The notes beneath the pieces are model-generated. The model was given only the letters and a program-made list of their open reading frames with translations. It ran no database searches and was not told the DNA's origin. From positions 283,501 through 347,500 of the forward strand of contig JAMWET010003472.1 in assembly GCA_024036415.1 (NCBI GenBank): DNA of 64,000 nt, read 5' to 3'. Both the position numbers and the translations under genes were made by a program. How positions within the stretch are numbered: the first letter of the stretch is position 1; each line of letters opens with the position of its first letter. Origin of the DNA: Prochilodus magdalenae (lineage: Eukaryota > Chordata > Actinopteri > Characiformes > Prochilodontidae). This document shows positions 1 through 12,783 of the stretch, piece by piece.

Positions 1-1564
1 ATTCTCATGCACGGTAAGCCTGTCACACTTTAACGTGATAAGTTTCCGAATTTTTCTCCCTAATGCTAAATTCTGCTCCGGAGAAAGAGACGCCCCGAGG
101 CAGGTTGGGCCAATCTGCAAGAGAGTGGCTGAATGCACGTTTATAATTAGCCTGCCATTCTGATCCAGCCAGAGTCAGCGAGACAGGCCGGGTAACATCA
201 AATATGGCTCGCTCTCTCGCTCAGTCACTTTCCTGCTCCTCTGATGTGAAACGTGGCCTACTTTTGCTAATCCCATAATCACATCCCTCCTGGTCCCAAA
301 ACACGCCCCCCCCTATCCCCCCACCCCACATCTCTGTGCTCGTACCGATGCCATCGTTTGCAAGGTACACCCACACAATGAAAACACTACATCACGCTGA
401 CCCTACAGACTCGCTCGGCAAGCACAGCTTCACCACTGCGGGCTGAGGGAACAGCAGACCACCAATCACGGCATCTGCTGATCCCTATCTGCATAGCCCT
501 CAAACTCTAATTGGATGGATTACCGACATCCGAACCACAGCGGCACAGCTTGACTAATGACTTCCTGTCTTTGCTTTCCGTCTCCTCTTGACTGGGGTCT
601 GTAGGGAAGCTGCAGTGTTCCTCTGGCCCCTGGCCGTCTTCCTCGGTGTTATTGCAGAGCCCACAATGCAATCTAATCTGCAGCTGCAGGCATGCTAACC
701 TGCCTGCTAAATAATAAACAACGCCGGACACGGCCCTGCGACGCCACGCATGATCCCAGGTATTGCTTTCTGCGTTTATTGCTCTACGTGTTCATTATCC
801 ACCCATTCCTCCTCAGGCTGCTAAATTATTATTGTTTTCTGCCTGACTTTGTGATTTCGGCTCTCTGTCTCTTTGCGTATGTGGCTCGCACCTTAATCTA
901 AACTCCATATTGGATCTGGAAAAGTTTTGCCATTTATCATAGACCACTGGCTCCTAAACCGTCCCATCAGAATGCTCCACAGAATGGCTTCTGCTGTTAG
1001 CCCAATGTGGTGGAAGTTGGGGTCAAGCAAATGTGACAACCGTCAGGTGACCCTGAATACGGCACTGAGAACCGCTGATGTCCAGTAAGCACACGGTAGT
1101 GCTAGATCCAGTCGAATTCGTTCATGTGGCGTTTAGATTGGGCCTTGCTTGGGTGGATGCCTGGCCCTTTACTTTGGGTGAACGGTGAAGGAGGAATTTC
1201 AATTAGTCCTGTGACATTAACACACATTAGCTCCTCAGGTCAACAATGCAGTACACAAGATCAAAGAAGGTCAGACTTGAAAGAATACGTCTTGGAAATG
1301 GCGCGCAGTAGAGATGTACTTTAATGTGTTCCTGGAAGAGGAGTGCTGGGCTCTTTTAGTGAGGGCCCCAGTCAGATCGAAGGTCGTTCAGAAGCTGGAA
1401 AATTCCAGCCTGGAACGCTGCTGTCTTTTTGGAGAATGTAAATAAATCCATGATGATGAATTCAACACTGAATGTCTTCTGGGACTGTGTATCAGTTTCT
1501 ACATGTTGAAAAGAGTCCTACTTGTTGTTACCATGGCTGTTACTGATGCCTTGGGTTGAGTCAG
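1..1564. other. single-copy DNA, no gene seen
   Basis: Mixed-composition sequence without a recognisable exon, repeat or RNA gene. Open frames here are under 75 codons and resemble no family I know. It could be intronic or intergenic. Confidence 0.6.
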
Positions 1565-2131
1565 TCAGCCAGCCAATCAGATGCTGTGTTACTAACTTGT
1601 TGATCAGTCAGAAGTTGTGTTCATCAATTGCAGACCAATCAGAGGCTGTGCTCCTGAGACCAACCAATCAGAGGCTATGTTCCTGACTTGTCGGTCAATC
1701 AGAGGTTGTGTCCCTGACCTGTTGACCAATCAGAGGCTGTGTTCCTGACTTGTAAATCAATCAGAGGTTGTGTCCCTGACTTGCTGACCAATCAGAGGCT
1801 GTGTTCCTGACTTGTCCATCAATCAGAGGTTGTGACCTGACTTGGTGTCTAATCAAAGAGTGTGTCTTGACTTTTCAACCAATCAGATGATGTGTTCCCG
1901 ACTTGTCCATCAATCAGAGGTTGTGTCCCTGACTTGTCTAATCAGAAAGTTTGTCTTAACTTTTTAGCCAATCAGAGTTCCGCTTTTTACCCTATCAGAG
2001 GCTGTGATACTGACTTGTTGACCAGTCAGAAGTTGTGTTCCTAAGTTGCTGACCAATCAGAGGTTGTTTTCCCGACTTGTCCGTTAATCAGAGGTTGTGT
2101 CCCTGACTTGTTGACCAATCAGAGGCCGTGC
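1565..2131. repeat. 31-bp CCAATCAG minisatellite
   Basis: About 18 diverged head-to-tail copies of a ~31-bp unit built on CAATCAGAGG(C/T)TGTG followed by a CTGACTTGT block. Many units carry CCAATCAG, which matches the CCAAT box bound by the general transcription factor NF-Y. Units vary by substitutions and small indels, so the array is old. No coding role is visible. Confidence 0.9.
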
Positions 2132-2880
2132 TCTTTATTTATCATTAAACAATATATTACTATAGCGATACATTTGTAAAACAGAATGTTAAAAGTAACA
2201 CTCCTCTAAATACTGGCATATAAATGTACCATTATAAAGTTTAATATAATGTGCACAACTTTGATTTTCAAAGTCTGTTGATATACTTTTTCAATAATTT
2301 GAAAAAATAGTAGTAATTTGATTAAAAAGTAGATTTTTTTCAAAATATGTACATGACTGTACATGAATTTCCCGAAATCTAAGATAGTTGTTCATATACG
2401 AGCTTTAATAGAAATAGATCAGACCATAGAAAAAAATCTGGCTTTTCCTTACAAAGGCCAAAAATATGAAAAATATATATATATATATTACATTTTTAAA
2501 GCAGTTTTTTTGTACAGAAAAGCCATATAACTTTTGTTCTATTTAATACAAAATAAAAATATAAAAAATAAAAAATAAAAAAATTCTGTACAAAGGCCAA
2601 GAATATGATAAAATTGATTTAAAAAATTTATTTTTAATAATAAAATAATAATACAAAAATAATAAAAAATAAAAAATATTTTATTTTGCATTAAATAAAA
2701 AAAAAAGTGGAATATCTATTTGTTTTCAACACAACAATGTTTTTTTGTATTTTCCCGGTTTTAATAAAAAACAATCCCAGATTTTCAGTGTGACCTCTGA
2801 ACCCTATTAGGACAATACCGATTTCATCTGGTAAAAATCTAAGAACAATAACAAACAAACAAATAAATTCAAACAAACAT
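2132..2880. other. AT-rich low-complexity stretch
   Basis: Very AT-rich, with A/T homopolymer runs and short TA tracts, especially 2470-2720. A 61-codon minus-strand frame here is a product of base composition. No element ends or exon signals are recognised. Confidence 0.7.
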
Positions 2881-3917
2881 TAAAGCAACAAACAGTAACA
2901 GGATTTATAGTTTGTTGATTGAGAGTAGCTGATATCTTAACGGATGCTCTGAACAAATATTGGTTCCAGGGTCCTCCCTATTGTTCCGACCATCACAGAC
3001 ATTAGTTCAATCAGCTGAATATCCTAATTGTACAGTATTCCATTTGTTCAGGAAACTGATGGGACTTTCATATGGTGTTCTCAGTGAAAAGCTGCGTCCA
3101 GAAGGACCCTCGACCACAGACGAGGCATTGATTCAGCGAGAAAGGAGAGCAGAGATGCTATATTTGGCTACAGTCTCTGAATGGGAGCCATTTTTAATGA
3201 AAACTAATGAACAATGGGCTCGTATAAAAACAGCCCTATTAAAAGTAAAAGTTAACAGAGCGCTCCTATGAAAAGAGTTTTACTCTCCTACTTATTAAAT
3301 TCATACTTCATATTCACGGCGAGACGTTTCAAAGGGTTCCCTTCAATGAGGCGACCGAGTTTTCTGCGCTACATGCATCCACGCGTGATTGAAATGAGTT
3401 TCTTTTCCTCCCGAGTGAAAGTGTGGCCGCCTTGCGGATGGCGGTTGACGCGAGCCGCGGTTAGAGGAGAATAAACGGCGGAATAATGGCGGCGAGGAAG
3501 ATATTAAAACCAGTTCCGCACCCACTGAAGTCTTTTACTGTGATGTGCGCATTGTAATTCAGCCATTACACGCCTCGGCTTCGATCGAGGCAGGACACGC
3601 TCCGAGGATTACATAAAGCTCCTCAAACATCCATCGGATGCAATCAAATGTCAGCTGTAAGTAAAAAGCCAGTTAGGGGGATCAGGCTGGCTCTCTGGTG
3701 ACCGGGACTGGAACGTGGGGAGAGTGGTCATTGGTTTTAAAGCCCTGACCGATGGCTGCCCCGGAGTAGGACTGGACTCGGCTTGCAGAAGTGTCAGGGC
3801 TGATCCAACTTTGGAAAACTAGTTTCCGTTTCTGGAAGAACCTTCGCTGTGAATGCGGTCTTGGAAAGAAACAGTTTCAAGATGTTTCGCTTCTTTTCTT
3901 CAAATTGAAGGAGTCAA
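2881..3917. other. single-copy DNA, no gene seen
   Basis: Contains a 103-codon plus-strand frame (2960-3271) that resembles no known family and has no repeat structure. GC rises around 3330-3480, but no promoter or exon can be supported. Confidence 0.5.
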
Positions 3918-4240
3918 CACTCATCGTCCAAAGAACAGCCACACCCAGAAGGAGGTGAGGGAGTGCAGGTGTGTTGGGAAGGAAGATAAAGGTTACCAGG
4001 ATAGGATTAGGATTGCTAACCCAACACGCCAGACGTCTCGGTATGGAGCTGTAGAGGTTCCTAATGGTGTCCTGTGATAATCCATCCCATGCAGCTTGAA
4101 CATCCTCACACAGTTCCTGCAGATGGTGCGGTAGGGGTGGAGGTGGAGGGACACCAGGCCTTCTGGATGTGTGATGATTGCCAACGAACTGGTCATCTTG
4201 GTGCTGACCACGGTGCCTCCACACACGGATTCGTTCACAA
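3918..4240 (-). mobile_element. T1 Tc1-like element, 3' fragment (copy 1)
   Basis: Begins with the T1 terminal inverted repeat (CACTCATCGTCC, family form CACTCATCATC, then AACAGC and CACCCAGAAGG). On the minus strand it continues through the transposase C-terminus with its SSIPRRLACWVS segment to the block encoding a VWRHRGQH-like motif, where it is truncated near 4240. A stretch present in other copies is missing around 4000, and a few bases are inserted near 4170-4195. It is non-coding and the 5' half is lost. Confidence 0.85.
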
Positions 4241-4600
4241 TTCTAGTTCCCCAACCTCCAGCCCATGACTCTGGGTTCTGCTAGCTAACCGCTAGATCAA
4301 AGTGGATCTGGAGCTGTATCCCAGCGAGTCAGGTAAGACATTAAGGAGTGCACCCTGATCCCGATGTCTGTACGGATTTGATCAAGACCTTCAGAAGGCT
4401 GTCTTAGGAACTCTGACTCGGCCTTGGACAGCGGGAAGGCCCTTTGATGTGTAACTGTCATAAGGCAATTTCATCTCCACATCAGGAACTCCATATACCA
4501 GAAAAGACTTTAATACATGCCATATGATTTTATATGATAAGATTATCGGCAACACTTTATTAGGCATTAGATGACTTTTAGATGATGACATAGATGCTAA
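4241..4600. other. single-copy DNA, no gene seen
   Basis: No gene. Near 4553-4562 the bases GGCAACACTTTA resemble a terminal motif shared by some fish DNA transposons, and a similar inverted motif occurs near 6515. Confidence 0.4.
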
Positions 4601-4680
4601 AGATAAGAATTTTATTGATCCCAAAAGAAGCCGCAGTCTCACAGTACTACACATGTTGCACAAGGGAAGACGTACAGCGG
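4601..4680 (-). mobile_element. LINE or LINE-dependent SINE 3' tail
   Basis: Read on the minus strand, the sequence runs into GGGATCAATAAAATTCTTATC. A stop-rich tail with a GGGATCAATAAAG-type motif is the usual 3' end of several fish non-LTR retrotransposons. Only the tail is visible, so the family cannot be assigned. Confidence 0.5.
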
Positions 4681-4785
4681 ACGCTCAGTAACATCACAAC
4701 AACATACTGTACCAGTGATGTAGCAACACTGCAGCATCTGGATACATTCAGTAGATCATCAAGACACTTTTAATTACTGCATAAC

Positions 4786-5133
4786 CTGGTTTATTAATCT
4801 GGTTTAATAACCTGGTTTATTAATCTGGTTTATTAATCTGGTTTCTTATTCTGGTTTATTAATCTGGTTTAATAACCTGGTTTATTAATCTGGTTTATTA
4901 ATCTGGTTTCTTATTCTGGTTTATTAATCTGGTTTATTAATCTGGTTTATTAATCTGATTTATTAACCTGGTTTATTAATCTGGTTTATTAATCTGGTTT
5001 ATTAACCTGGTTTATTAATCTGGTTTATTAATCTGGTTTATTAATCTGGTTTATTAATCTGGTTTATTAATCTGGTTTATTAATCTGGTTTTTACTTATC
5101 TGCCTGGGTTTTAAGTTAATCTGGTTTTATTAA
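4786..5133. repeat. 13-bp minisatellite CTGGTTTATTAAT
   Basis: About 25 tandem copies of a 13-bp unit, CTGGTTTATTAAT, with variants CTGGTTTCTTATT, CTGGTTTAATAAC and CTGATTTATTAAC. The core 4786-5090 is nearly regular, then decays into the next region. No coding frame of interest. Confidence 0.95.
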
Positions 5134-6400
5134 TCTGAGATGTTTCTTACATGTAACAGGTTTATTAAGACCTGGTTTATTAATCTGGTATTAGACATGC
5201 TGCTGGCACCGTCCTGTACCTGGAGTTTAACTGGTGTAGGTTTTGGTTTAGGTCAATCAGGTTTGGTTGAATCTGGTTTATTAACATTGATGTTGGATTT
5301 CATTAGGGTCTGGGTTTATTAGGGGCCTGGTTTTCAGGATTAGGGTTGGGTTCTGGTTTATTAATCTGGTTTATTAGGGCCAGGGTGAGGGTCAGGATTA
5401 GGGTCTGATTTATTAACCTAGGTTTATTAAGCCAGGGTGAGGGTCAGGATTAGGGTTTGGGTTGAGGTTAAGGTTAGAGTTAGGATTAGGGCCAGGGTGA
5501 GGTTCAGGATTAGGGTTGGGGTTTCTTAAAGTTTAGGTTAAGATTAACCTGGTTTCTTAATCTGAGGTTATTAATCTGGTTTTCTTAGGGCAGGGTGAGT
5601 TTCTTAACCTGGTTTGATTAATCTAGATTTATTAATCCAGGGTGAGGGTCAGGATTAGGGTTGGGGTTGAGGTTAAGGCTAGAGTTAGGATTAGGGCCTG
5701 GTTTAGGTTTAATTGGGTGTTAGGTTAATTAGGGTTAGCATTAAATCTTGGTTTCAATTAATATGGTTTCTAGGGCCAGGTAACCTGGTCAGGATTAGGG
5801 TGGTTTGAGGTTAACCTGGTTAGATTAAGATTAGTTTATTAGGGTGATCAGGATTAGGGTTTGGGTTGAGGTTAAGGTTAGAGTTAATCTGGTTTTTAGG
5901 GTAACCTCAGGATTAGGGTTGGGGTTGAGGTTAATTAGGTTTAAGATTAACCTGGTTTCGAGGGTCAGGATGGGGTTTGGTTTATTAATCTAGAGTTTTT
6001 ATTAGGGCCAGGGTGAGGGTCAGGATTGGGTTTGGGTTGAGGTTAAGGTTAGATTAATCTGGTTTTCAGGATAATCTGGGTTTATTAACCTAGGTTAAGA
6101 TTAGGAACTGGGTTTATTAGGATTGGGTTTGGGTTATTAAGGTTAGAGTTAGTTAATGCCTGGGTATAGGGTCATTATTGGGTTGGGTTGAGGGTAAATA
6201 TTAATCTGGTTTCTTAATCTGGGTTGAGGCTAACTTAGGGGATTTATTAGGATTAAGTTTTGGGTTAAGGGTAGGGTTAGGGTTAGGACTAGATTATAGG
6301 TTGAGGTAGGGTTAGGGCAGGATTAGGGCCAGGGCCACTGTTACAGTTGGGTTTTGGGTTAGGGTAAGGGTCAGGGTCAGGATTCGGTTTTAATGTAAGT
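5134..6400. repeat. degenerate telomere-like repeat mixed with the 13-bp unit
   Basis: Irregular G-rich DNA built of GGATTAGGGTT, GGGTTGAGGTTAAGG and CAGGGTGAGGGTCAGG blocks, with true TTAGGG words (for example GTAGGGTTAGGGTTAGG near 6270). Fragments of the neighbouring 13-bp unit (CTGGTTTATTAAT) are interleaved throughout. This may be a degenerate interstitial telomeric-type array, or two arrays scrambled by recombination or assembly. Confidence 0.7.
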
Positions 6401-7814
6401 AATGTATCAACAGTACAAGATCTTTCCATCAGTGTATTCAGATGCTTCACTACTGCTACTTTACTGATGACTGTTGGTGGGTTATTAATATTCTAGTAAG
6501 AGTTTATTAACCATCTATAAGTGTTACCAAATTTTTAACCTTCAGGAACAAAATTGCCTCCAGAAAACTTTCTATATCTAAACATCGTACATAAACCTTT
6601 TCAGCTCTAATGGAGAGTGTTCACACAGTTTACATTTCCAAACACAAACATAAATATAATAATAATAATAAAAATAATATATAAATAATAATATAAAAAT
6701 AATTTTAATTGTCTTTTTGACATACAGTGAGAGAATAGTCTTCTGATGGATGACAGCTTTGGGATCATTCTGAAACAACCCAAAGCCAAAATCCTGGAAA
6801 AGTAAAGAAGAAATAAATGGAATATGGAACACACTTAGGTTCTGTAGTCTGTACCGGTTTCTTTACTGATAGGCGAGACGATCGGCAGAGGCTGCTTGCT
6901 TCTTAATATTCTCCAAGCTGCCCGTGGAACGTTCTCAGAAAGAGACGCTGATTACCAGCAACGCAGACTCGCAGCATTTGGACTAGTGGCAGCAGATAAG
7001 AGACGTCCCCGACATTAAACAACACCCAGGAAAATGGCACGGGGAAGAAAAGTGCAGAACTGGCTCTCTAAAAATAGGCGCCTGAGGGACAGGGTGAACC
7101 GATCTATCTGGACAAGCGAATCTGTTCAAACTCACCATACCAAAGAATGTCTGGCTAATAGGATTGCAGCAAACTGCCTCGCTGGAAGCTAGAGCGGCTT
7201 GTCTCCAAGGACACAGCTTCGTCTTTGAAATCCCGGCGAACGCAGCACGCAGGAGAGGTAGAGCTGGCCTCAGAGGCTGCACTGCCAGAACGGTTTGAGT
7301 CGAGTCAGGACAAATTCCGTTTAAAGTTACTTCACCATCTCGGTTCCCGGGTTCTTTACAAAATGAGGATCCGCTGAGAGACTGGGGAGAGGACCGGACT
7401 GCAAAAGACTAAATTGGGGGGGTGTGGAGATCATTTCCTGTGAATCTCACTCCAGCAAATAAAGCTACGAACTGTCAATCAATCAACATGCTAGACAACA
7501 GCGAGGAATTAATGACACAAAAATACTGCAGCGTTTCTCTGGGAACCGCTGAATCGTTCTTTATTTGCCAGGCGTGTCACGTCAACGTCATTTATAACAC
7601 TGATGCCTCGTTCCAGCGGTGATTAAAACGGTGTTGTGATTACTCATGTCACATCAGGGCCTTATTGGCTGTTCTATCACATTTGCAGTTCTTATATACA
7701 ACACAAAACTGGCCAAAAGTTTGAGTCAGTCAATCTCAGTCTTATGTAGGTGGTACAAACGAATGAAGAGGGAACAGTTCAGGAAAATATACAGTATATA
7801 CCAGTGATGAATTA
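6401..7814. other. single-copy DNA with AAT microsatellite
   Basis: No gene recognised. Positions 6654-6705 form an imperfect AAT/AAAAT microsatellite that opens two overlapping 75-84 codon minus-strand frames rich in I, Y and F, which are composition artefacts. The rest shows no repeat or exon that I can support. Confidence 0.5.
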
Positions 7815-8132
7815 CACTCACCATCAACAGAACAGCTGCACAAACAGCCGCACCCAGAGGGAATCAACCCACAGGAGTGAAACTTGGTGGGTGGGTTTGA
7901 CATTGTGAGACATGCTAATAATTCAGAGAGTGAAACTTGGTGACGTGGTGGGTTTGAACATTGTGTACCTGACTGACCCAACATGCTAATTATGACATCA
8001 GCGAGAGTGGGGTCCTCCGATGAGTCATCTGTTAGTGCAGCAGTGTGATGGTGCACCATGAGGAAAACATGGAAGACCGTTAAGGGACCAAGGTCACCAA
8101 AGACTGCAGTGGTGTCGTACCAGACTGTCATG
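7815..8132 (+). mobile_element. T1 Tc1-like element, 5' fragment (copy 2)
   Basis: Starts after a TA dinucleotide (7813-7814) with CACTCACCATCAACAGAACA, the T1 terminus, followed by the CACCCAGAGGGAATC block and the 5' leader, and ends near GACTGTCATGG. The early transposase region is present but rearranged: a segment of the leader is duplicated near 7890-7960, and the block normally encoding the HTH-to-DDE linker is shortened. The 3' half is missing. Non-coding remnant. Confidence 0.8.
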
Positions 8133-8154
8133 GGGATGAAGTGAGAAACATATG

Positions 8155-9228
8155 AAGGAACAGTGTTGGCTTATGGAAAAAAGGAATGAACGGATGTAAG
8201 AACAATATTAGAGATGGATAAAGGAATAAAGGGATGAAGGAACGGTGTGGGTGATGAGTAGAGGAATGAAGGGATGAAGGAACGGTGTGGGTGATGGGTA
8301 AAGGAATGAAGGGATGAAGGAACAGTGTTGGTGATGATAAAGGAATGAAGGGATGAAGGAACAGTGTGGGTAATGGGTAAAGGAATGAAGGGATGAAGGA
8401 ACGGTGTGGGTGACGAGTAAAGGAATGAAGGGATGAAGGAACAGTGTTGGTGATGGGTAAAGGAATGAAGGGATGAAGGAACGGTATGGGTGATGGATAA
8501 AGGGATGAAGGGATGAAGGAACGGTGTGGGTGATGGGTAAAGGAATGAAGGGATGAAGGAACAGTGTGGGTGATGGGTAAAGGAATGAAGGGATGAAGGA
8601 ACAGTGTGGGTGATGAGTAAAGGAATGAAGGAACGGTGTGGGTGATGGGTAAAGGAATGAAGGGATGAAGGAACGGTGTGGGTGATGGGTAAAGGAATGA
8701 AGGGATGAAGGAACGGTGTGGGTGATGGGTAAAGGAATGAAGGGATGAAGGAACGGTATGAATGAAGGGATAAAGGAGGAAGGAACGGTGTGGGTGATGA
8801 TAAAGGAATGAAGGGATGAAGGAACGGTGTGATGAAGGAACAGTGTGAAGGAACGGTGTGGGTGATGATAAAGGAGGAATGAAGGAACGTGTGGGTGTGG
8901 ATGGGATGATCTAGGAAGTGGGTGATGAGTAAAGGGATGAAGGAACGGTGTGGGTGATGGGTAAAGGAATGAAGGGATGAAGGAACGGTGTGGGTGATGG
9001 TTAAAGGAGTGAAGGGATGAAGGAACAGTGTGGGTGATGGGTAAAGGAATGAAGGAACGGTGTGGGTGATGATAAAGGAATGAAGGGATGAAGGAACGGT
9101 GTTGGTGATGGGTAAAGGAATAACGGGGATGATGAATGTGTAAAGGAATAAATGGGATGAAAAGAATGAAGGAGTGAAGGGATGAAGGAACAGTGTGGGT
9201 GATGGGTAAAGGAATGAAGGGATGAGGA
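8155..9228. repeat. 40-bp minisatellite
   Basis: About 25 tandem copies of a 40-bp unit made of GAATGAAGGGATGAAGGAAC followed by GGTGTGGGTGATGGGTAAAG. The purine-rich strand is the plus strand. Most units are very similar; positions 8750-8930 and 9115-9180 are disrupted by deletions and partial units. It starts just after T1 copy 2. No coding potential. Confidence 0.95.
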
Positions 9229-10611
9229 GCAGCTACAGACAGGAGGTCCAGCCTGCTAGCTTTTGGTTAAGCTCGTTAGCTTCAGCCCTCTCAGCTCCTT
9301 TGACTCTGAGACTGTTTTGTGTGGGCGGGGCCAGAAACATCAGCCTTGTGATTGGTCGGGGGAATGCTTACAGAAGCGTTCCCCAAGATTAGCACCGCCC
9401 AGTTTACATGGAGAGGAGAGACACTTATTAGACTTTGGGATATTTATGGGATAGGTCATCATGGCCAGGTCTGAATCCTTCTCACAGCAGGGGGATCTCA
9501 CTCCTCCCCTTTCACCCCTCACTGCTCACTAGCAGCTCAACACTGGACCATGTGAGATGTCCTAGTCCATCTGACACTATTAACTAAAAACCCACCTGTC
9601 TGATTTCTGTTTCTCCCAGGAGCGCTCCTGCAGAACAAGTCCACCGCAGAATCCTTACTGCTCCTCTAAAGAGACGAGAGCAGCCGTTGACTTGGTGTTT
9701 ATCCTTTTCTATGGAGCTGCCGTCTCTATAGTCTCCCATAACCAGCCTTCAGCCTTTGTGAAGCCACATGCTGGCTGTCTCTTTGAGCTGTTAATGGCCC
9801 AATTATCGCGTCCCTGGAGCAGATCAATGAAGCTCCACCGTCTCCGGCTGCCGACACAATGGGAGGTGGGGAAGGTGTCACGAGATGCTCCAAAAACGCC
9901 TTTGAAGGTGGTGACAAGCTCTGCTGGTTTTACTCTAAAGTCTGCCCGTCTGCTGAGTGGCATGTGGAACTAAAACCTGTCCACAATGGCACCAACCCAC
10001 CATTCCTGGGAGGACAGAGCGTCTTTATTAGACGGCACGTCCCTCGGAGTGCTGGAACTCCATTAGCAGACTGATGCGCGAGTCGGGAGTGGAGTAGCTG
10101 CTATAATTTGTGCTACAGGACAGAGGTTCGATACAATAGGACGCCAGGGGTCTGCCCATCCCTTCTCCACAGTCACTGATATTCTGTATCATCACCTCCT
10201 GAACCCTCAGCTTATCAATTAGGCTTGTCAATCATCAGGTTATCAATATTAAAGTGACGGAAATGAACTGTAGCTAAACGAGTGCTATGTTAAGCGAGGT
10301 TGAATGATAAAAGGCGAGACGGGAATGTGATAAACACTGTTCAAACAGCAGCCGAGTTCACTGATCCCAGTACCAAACTCACTGTCTGGATTTGGGAAGT
10401 GACATCCGCCAATCAAAAATACTTCCGGGACTGCGTCACATGGCTTTTGTTGTGGCAAGAGGATGGACGGGCACATCACCCACTTGCTGCAGACGTTAGC
10501 CGTTAGCATTTGTTTAGCCCCATAGTCCTATGCAACTTGTTACAAGATGGATTTGAACAGGCATGGGCTTGGTCTGACACCTGCTATGAGTAGAACAACT
10601 AGCAAGTTCAG
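9229..10611. other. single-copy DNA, no gene seen
   Basis: Frames of 60-93 codons occur on both strands around 9690-9970 but overlap each other and match no known family. No RNA gene or repeat is recognised. Confidence 0.5.
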
Positions 10612-11233
10612 GAGGACTCAAGTTTCATGCTTGTCCTCCCATGTGACGTCAGCAAGGATGTCATCCTGTTAGTGCAGCACCATCGGCAGACGGCTGCACC
10701 ACGCAGGACTACATGCACACAGACCGTTACCACGACTGTCCTTAACACCACGTCACCGTCACCAAAGACTGCAGTGGTGTCGTACCAGACTGTCATGGAG
10801 CGACTCAGAATGGCAGCGGGTCATCTTCAGTGACGAGTCCCGCTTTAGTCTTGGTGGAGACGCCCAACGAATCCGTGTGTGGAGGCACCGTGGTCAGCAC
10901 CAAGATGAACGGTTTGTCGTCACACGTCCAGAAGACCTGGTGTCCCTCCACCCCTACCGCACCATCTGCAGGAACTGTGTGAGGATGTTCAAGCTGCATG
11001 GGATGGATTATCACAGGACTCCATCAGGACCCTCTACAGCTCCATACCGAGACGTCTGGCGTGTTGGGTTAGCAAACACGGCGGCCCGACGCCATACTGA
11101 GAGACAGACTTCTGTATGTGTAGCTCAATAAATATTGATCATATCAGTCTAAATTTATCACCAGTTATTGATCCTGGTCACCCTTATCCTCCTTCCCAAC
11201 ACACCGGCACTCCCACACCTTTGATGATGAGTG
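10612..11233 (+). mobile_element. T1 Tc1-like element, 5'-truncated (copy 3)
   Basis: Begins inside the 5' leader and runs to the intact 3' terminus GATGATGAGTG followed by TA (11234-11235). The transposase-like segment shows the RLHHAGLHAHRP and TPRHRHQRLQW blocks, then VIFSDESRFSL, which contains the first catalytic Asp of the DDE domain, and VWRHRGQH. After a VVTRPED segment the frame jumps to the C-terminal SSIPRRLACW-like block (here altered), so the part with the second and third catalytic acids is absent. A short gap near 10650-10670 removes leader sequence. Confidence 0.85.
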
Positions 11234-12783
11234 TATCTCTGGCGGGCATGTCTGTAGTTTATTCACTGGAGGTCTTAACACTTGGTTAAGACAGCTTTTG
11301 ATTTCAATAGATTCTGGTTAGTTTTATTGTGGTCATAACCTAAAGACGTATAATCACTGGTATTAGATGTGCTCCATAATTTAAAGTGCAGTTTTAGATT
11401 TTACCTTCTTGCCCGTAACACATACTGGCATATTAGTGAAATATTCCATCTCTTTGGCAGCCATAACATTAGGAAAGCGATATGAAAGGTGTGACTGAAC
11501 CTGTGTATTTGTGATACAATCTGACACTTAAAGATCCCTCAGGTCTAATTAGAGATGACTAAAACTGTGCTTTAACTGGATTTCAAAGTGCTTTTTGTGT
11601 CACTCACAGCTCGACAAACAACGGCGATGTCTGATGCAGAGTGCCGGAGGTGCTGGGATTCTAGAAGTGCACCAAAGAGCTGGGAACTGTGACCTGACAG
11701 AGCGTCAAAGGGGAAACGTGAAAGTGCCCTGTCAATGAAAGCCACGTCACCAGCGCAGGTGCACAGTCACTGATGGCTACCACTTTGAATAGGTTAGTGA
11801 TGTTTGGACACGCAGATCAGATCCAGTCTGATCTCCTACCTGCTGGCAACACATCTATTTGTATAGGCACCAATCACAACCATGTGCTGAGTCATACCTG
11901 ATGGTGCCTTACGGTGCAGATCATTTGCGGTACTGGTAAGTTCATAACCCATCCCATCACATCTCGGCTACACCCTGAACAAGCCTGACTACATCCATAT
12001 CAGGTGTGCCACGTCAACTATGGACATTCATATTCCCATAAGGCATTTCTTCCACAGATGACACTCAAGGGTTCGGCTTATGGATTAATTGCTATCAGTA
12101 ATTCAGCAACTAATGTGACTAATGAGCATGAGGACCTGAAGTGGGGCCACCCAAATGGGCTCCTCAGCTTTCACGGTCATTCAGTTTGTTTATCGAGTTC
12201 AGCGGGACTGTCATTTTCCATGCCAGTGACCTGCCAAAACTTCAAGTAGCACTCCAGCTTACGAGGCGCTGGAAAGGCTACTGTTATCTTTCCATCACAT
12301 CACAGCCCACCTGAGAACCGAACAATGGCCTGACGTGCTTCAAGGAGAACACCGGAGACGTTTGTGTATGTGGCCTCTGACAGGATGCCAAAAAAAATAC
12401 CCCTACCATTCACAGCGGCAGTTCGTCCCATATGCCAGGTTTCAGCATGCCCCCATCCCAGTTAGCAGATGTCTGGATAATAAGGGCTTTTAGCAAAATG
12501 CTAATTGAGCTTTATTACCATTAATAATGTCATAATGATTAGTGTTAGTTGGTTTCTGACAGAACACTACATGTGAACCTGTTCAGTTTGTAGTGAATAA
12601 ACCTTAGTTCATGGTTATAACACCATTTATAACATTGTCCCAGGTGTTTATCACTTGGGTTTTACCAACCAAAAAATAAAACCTCATTTAATTCTGTATC
12701 TGTTTATTAAAATAAAGTATTTTAGACTCTAATTTATCGAAACCTCAGTATATTATCACTCACTGTCTCAAGACAACCAAGTA
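11234..12783. other. single-copy DNA, no gene seen
   Basis: About 1.5 kb without a recognised repeat, exon or RNA. Frames are short (under 85 codons). The mixed composition would allow conserved non-coding elements, but nothing here identifies one. Confidence 0.5.

Noticed and set aside
10608..10796. Repeated minus-sense frame MTVWYDTTAVFGDGDVV seen at T1 copies
   Set aside because: It is antisense to the transposase-derived segment of T1; recurrence follows from element copy number, not from a gene.
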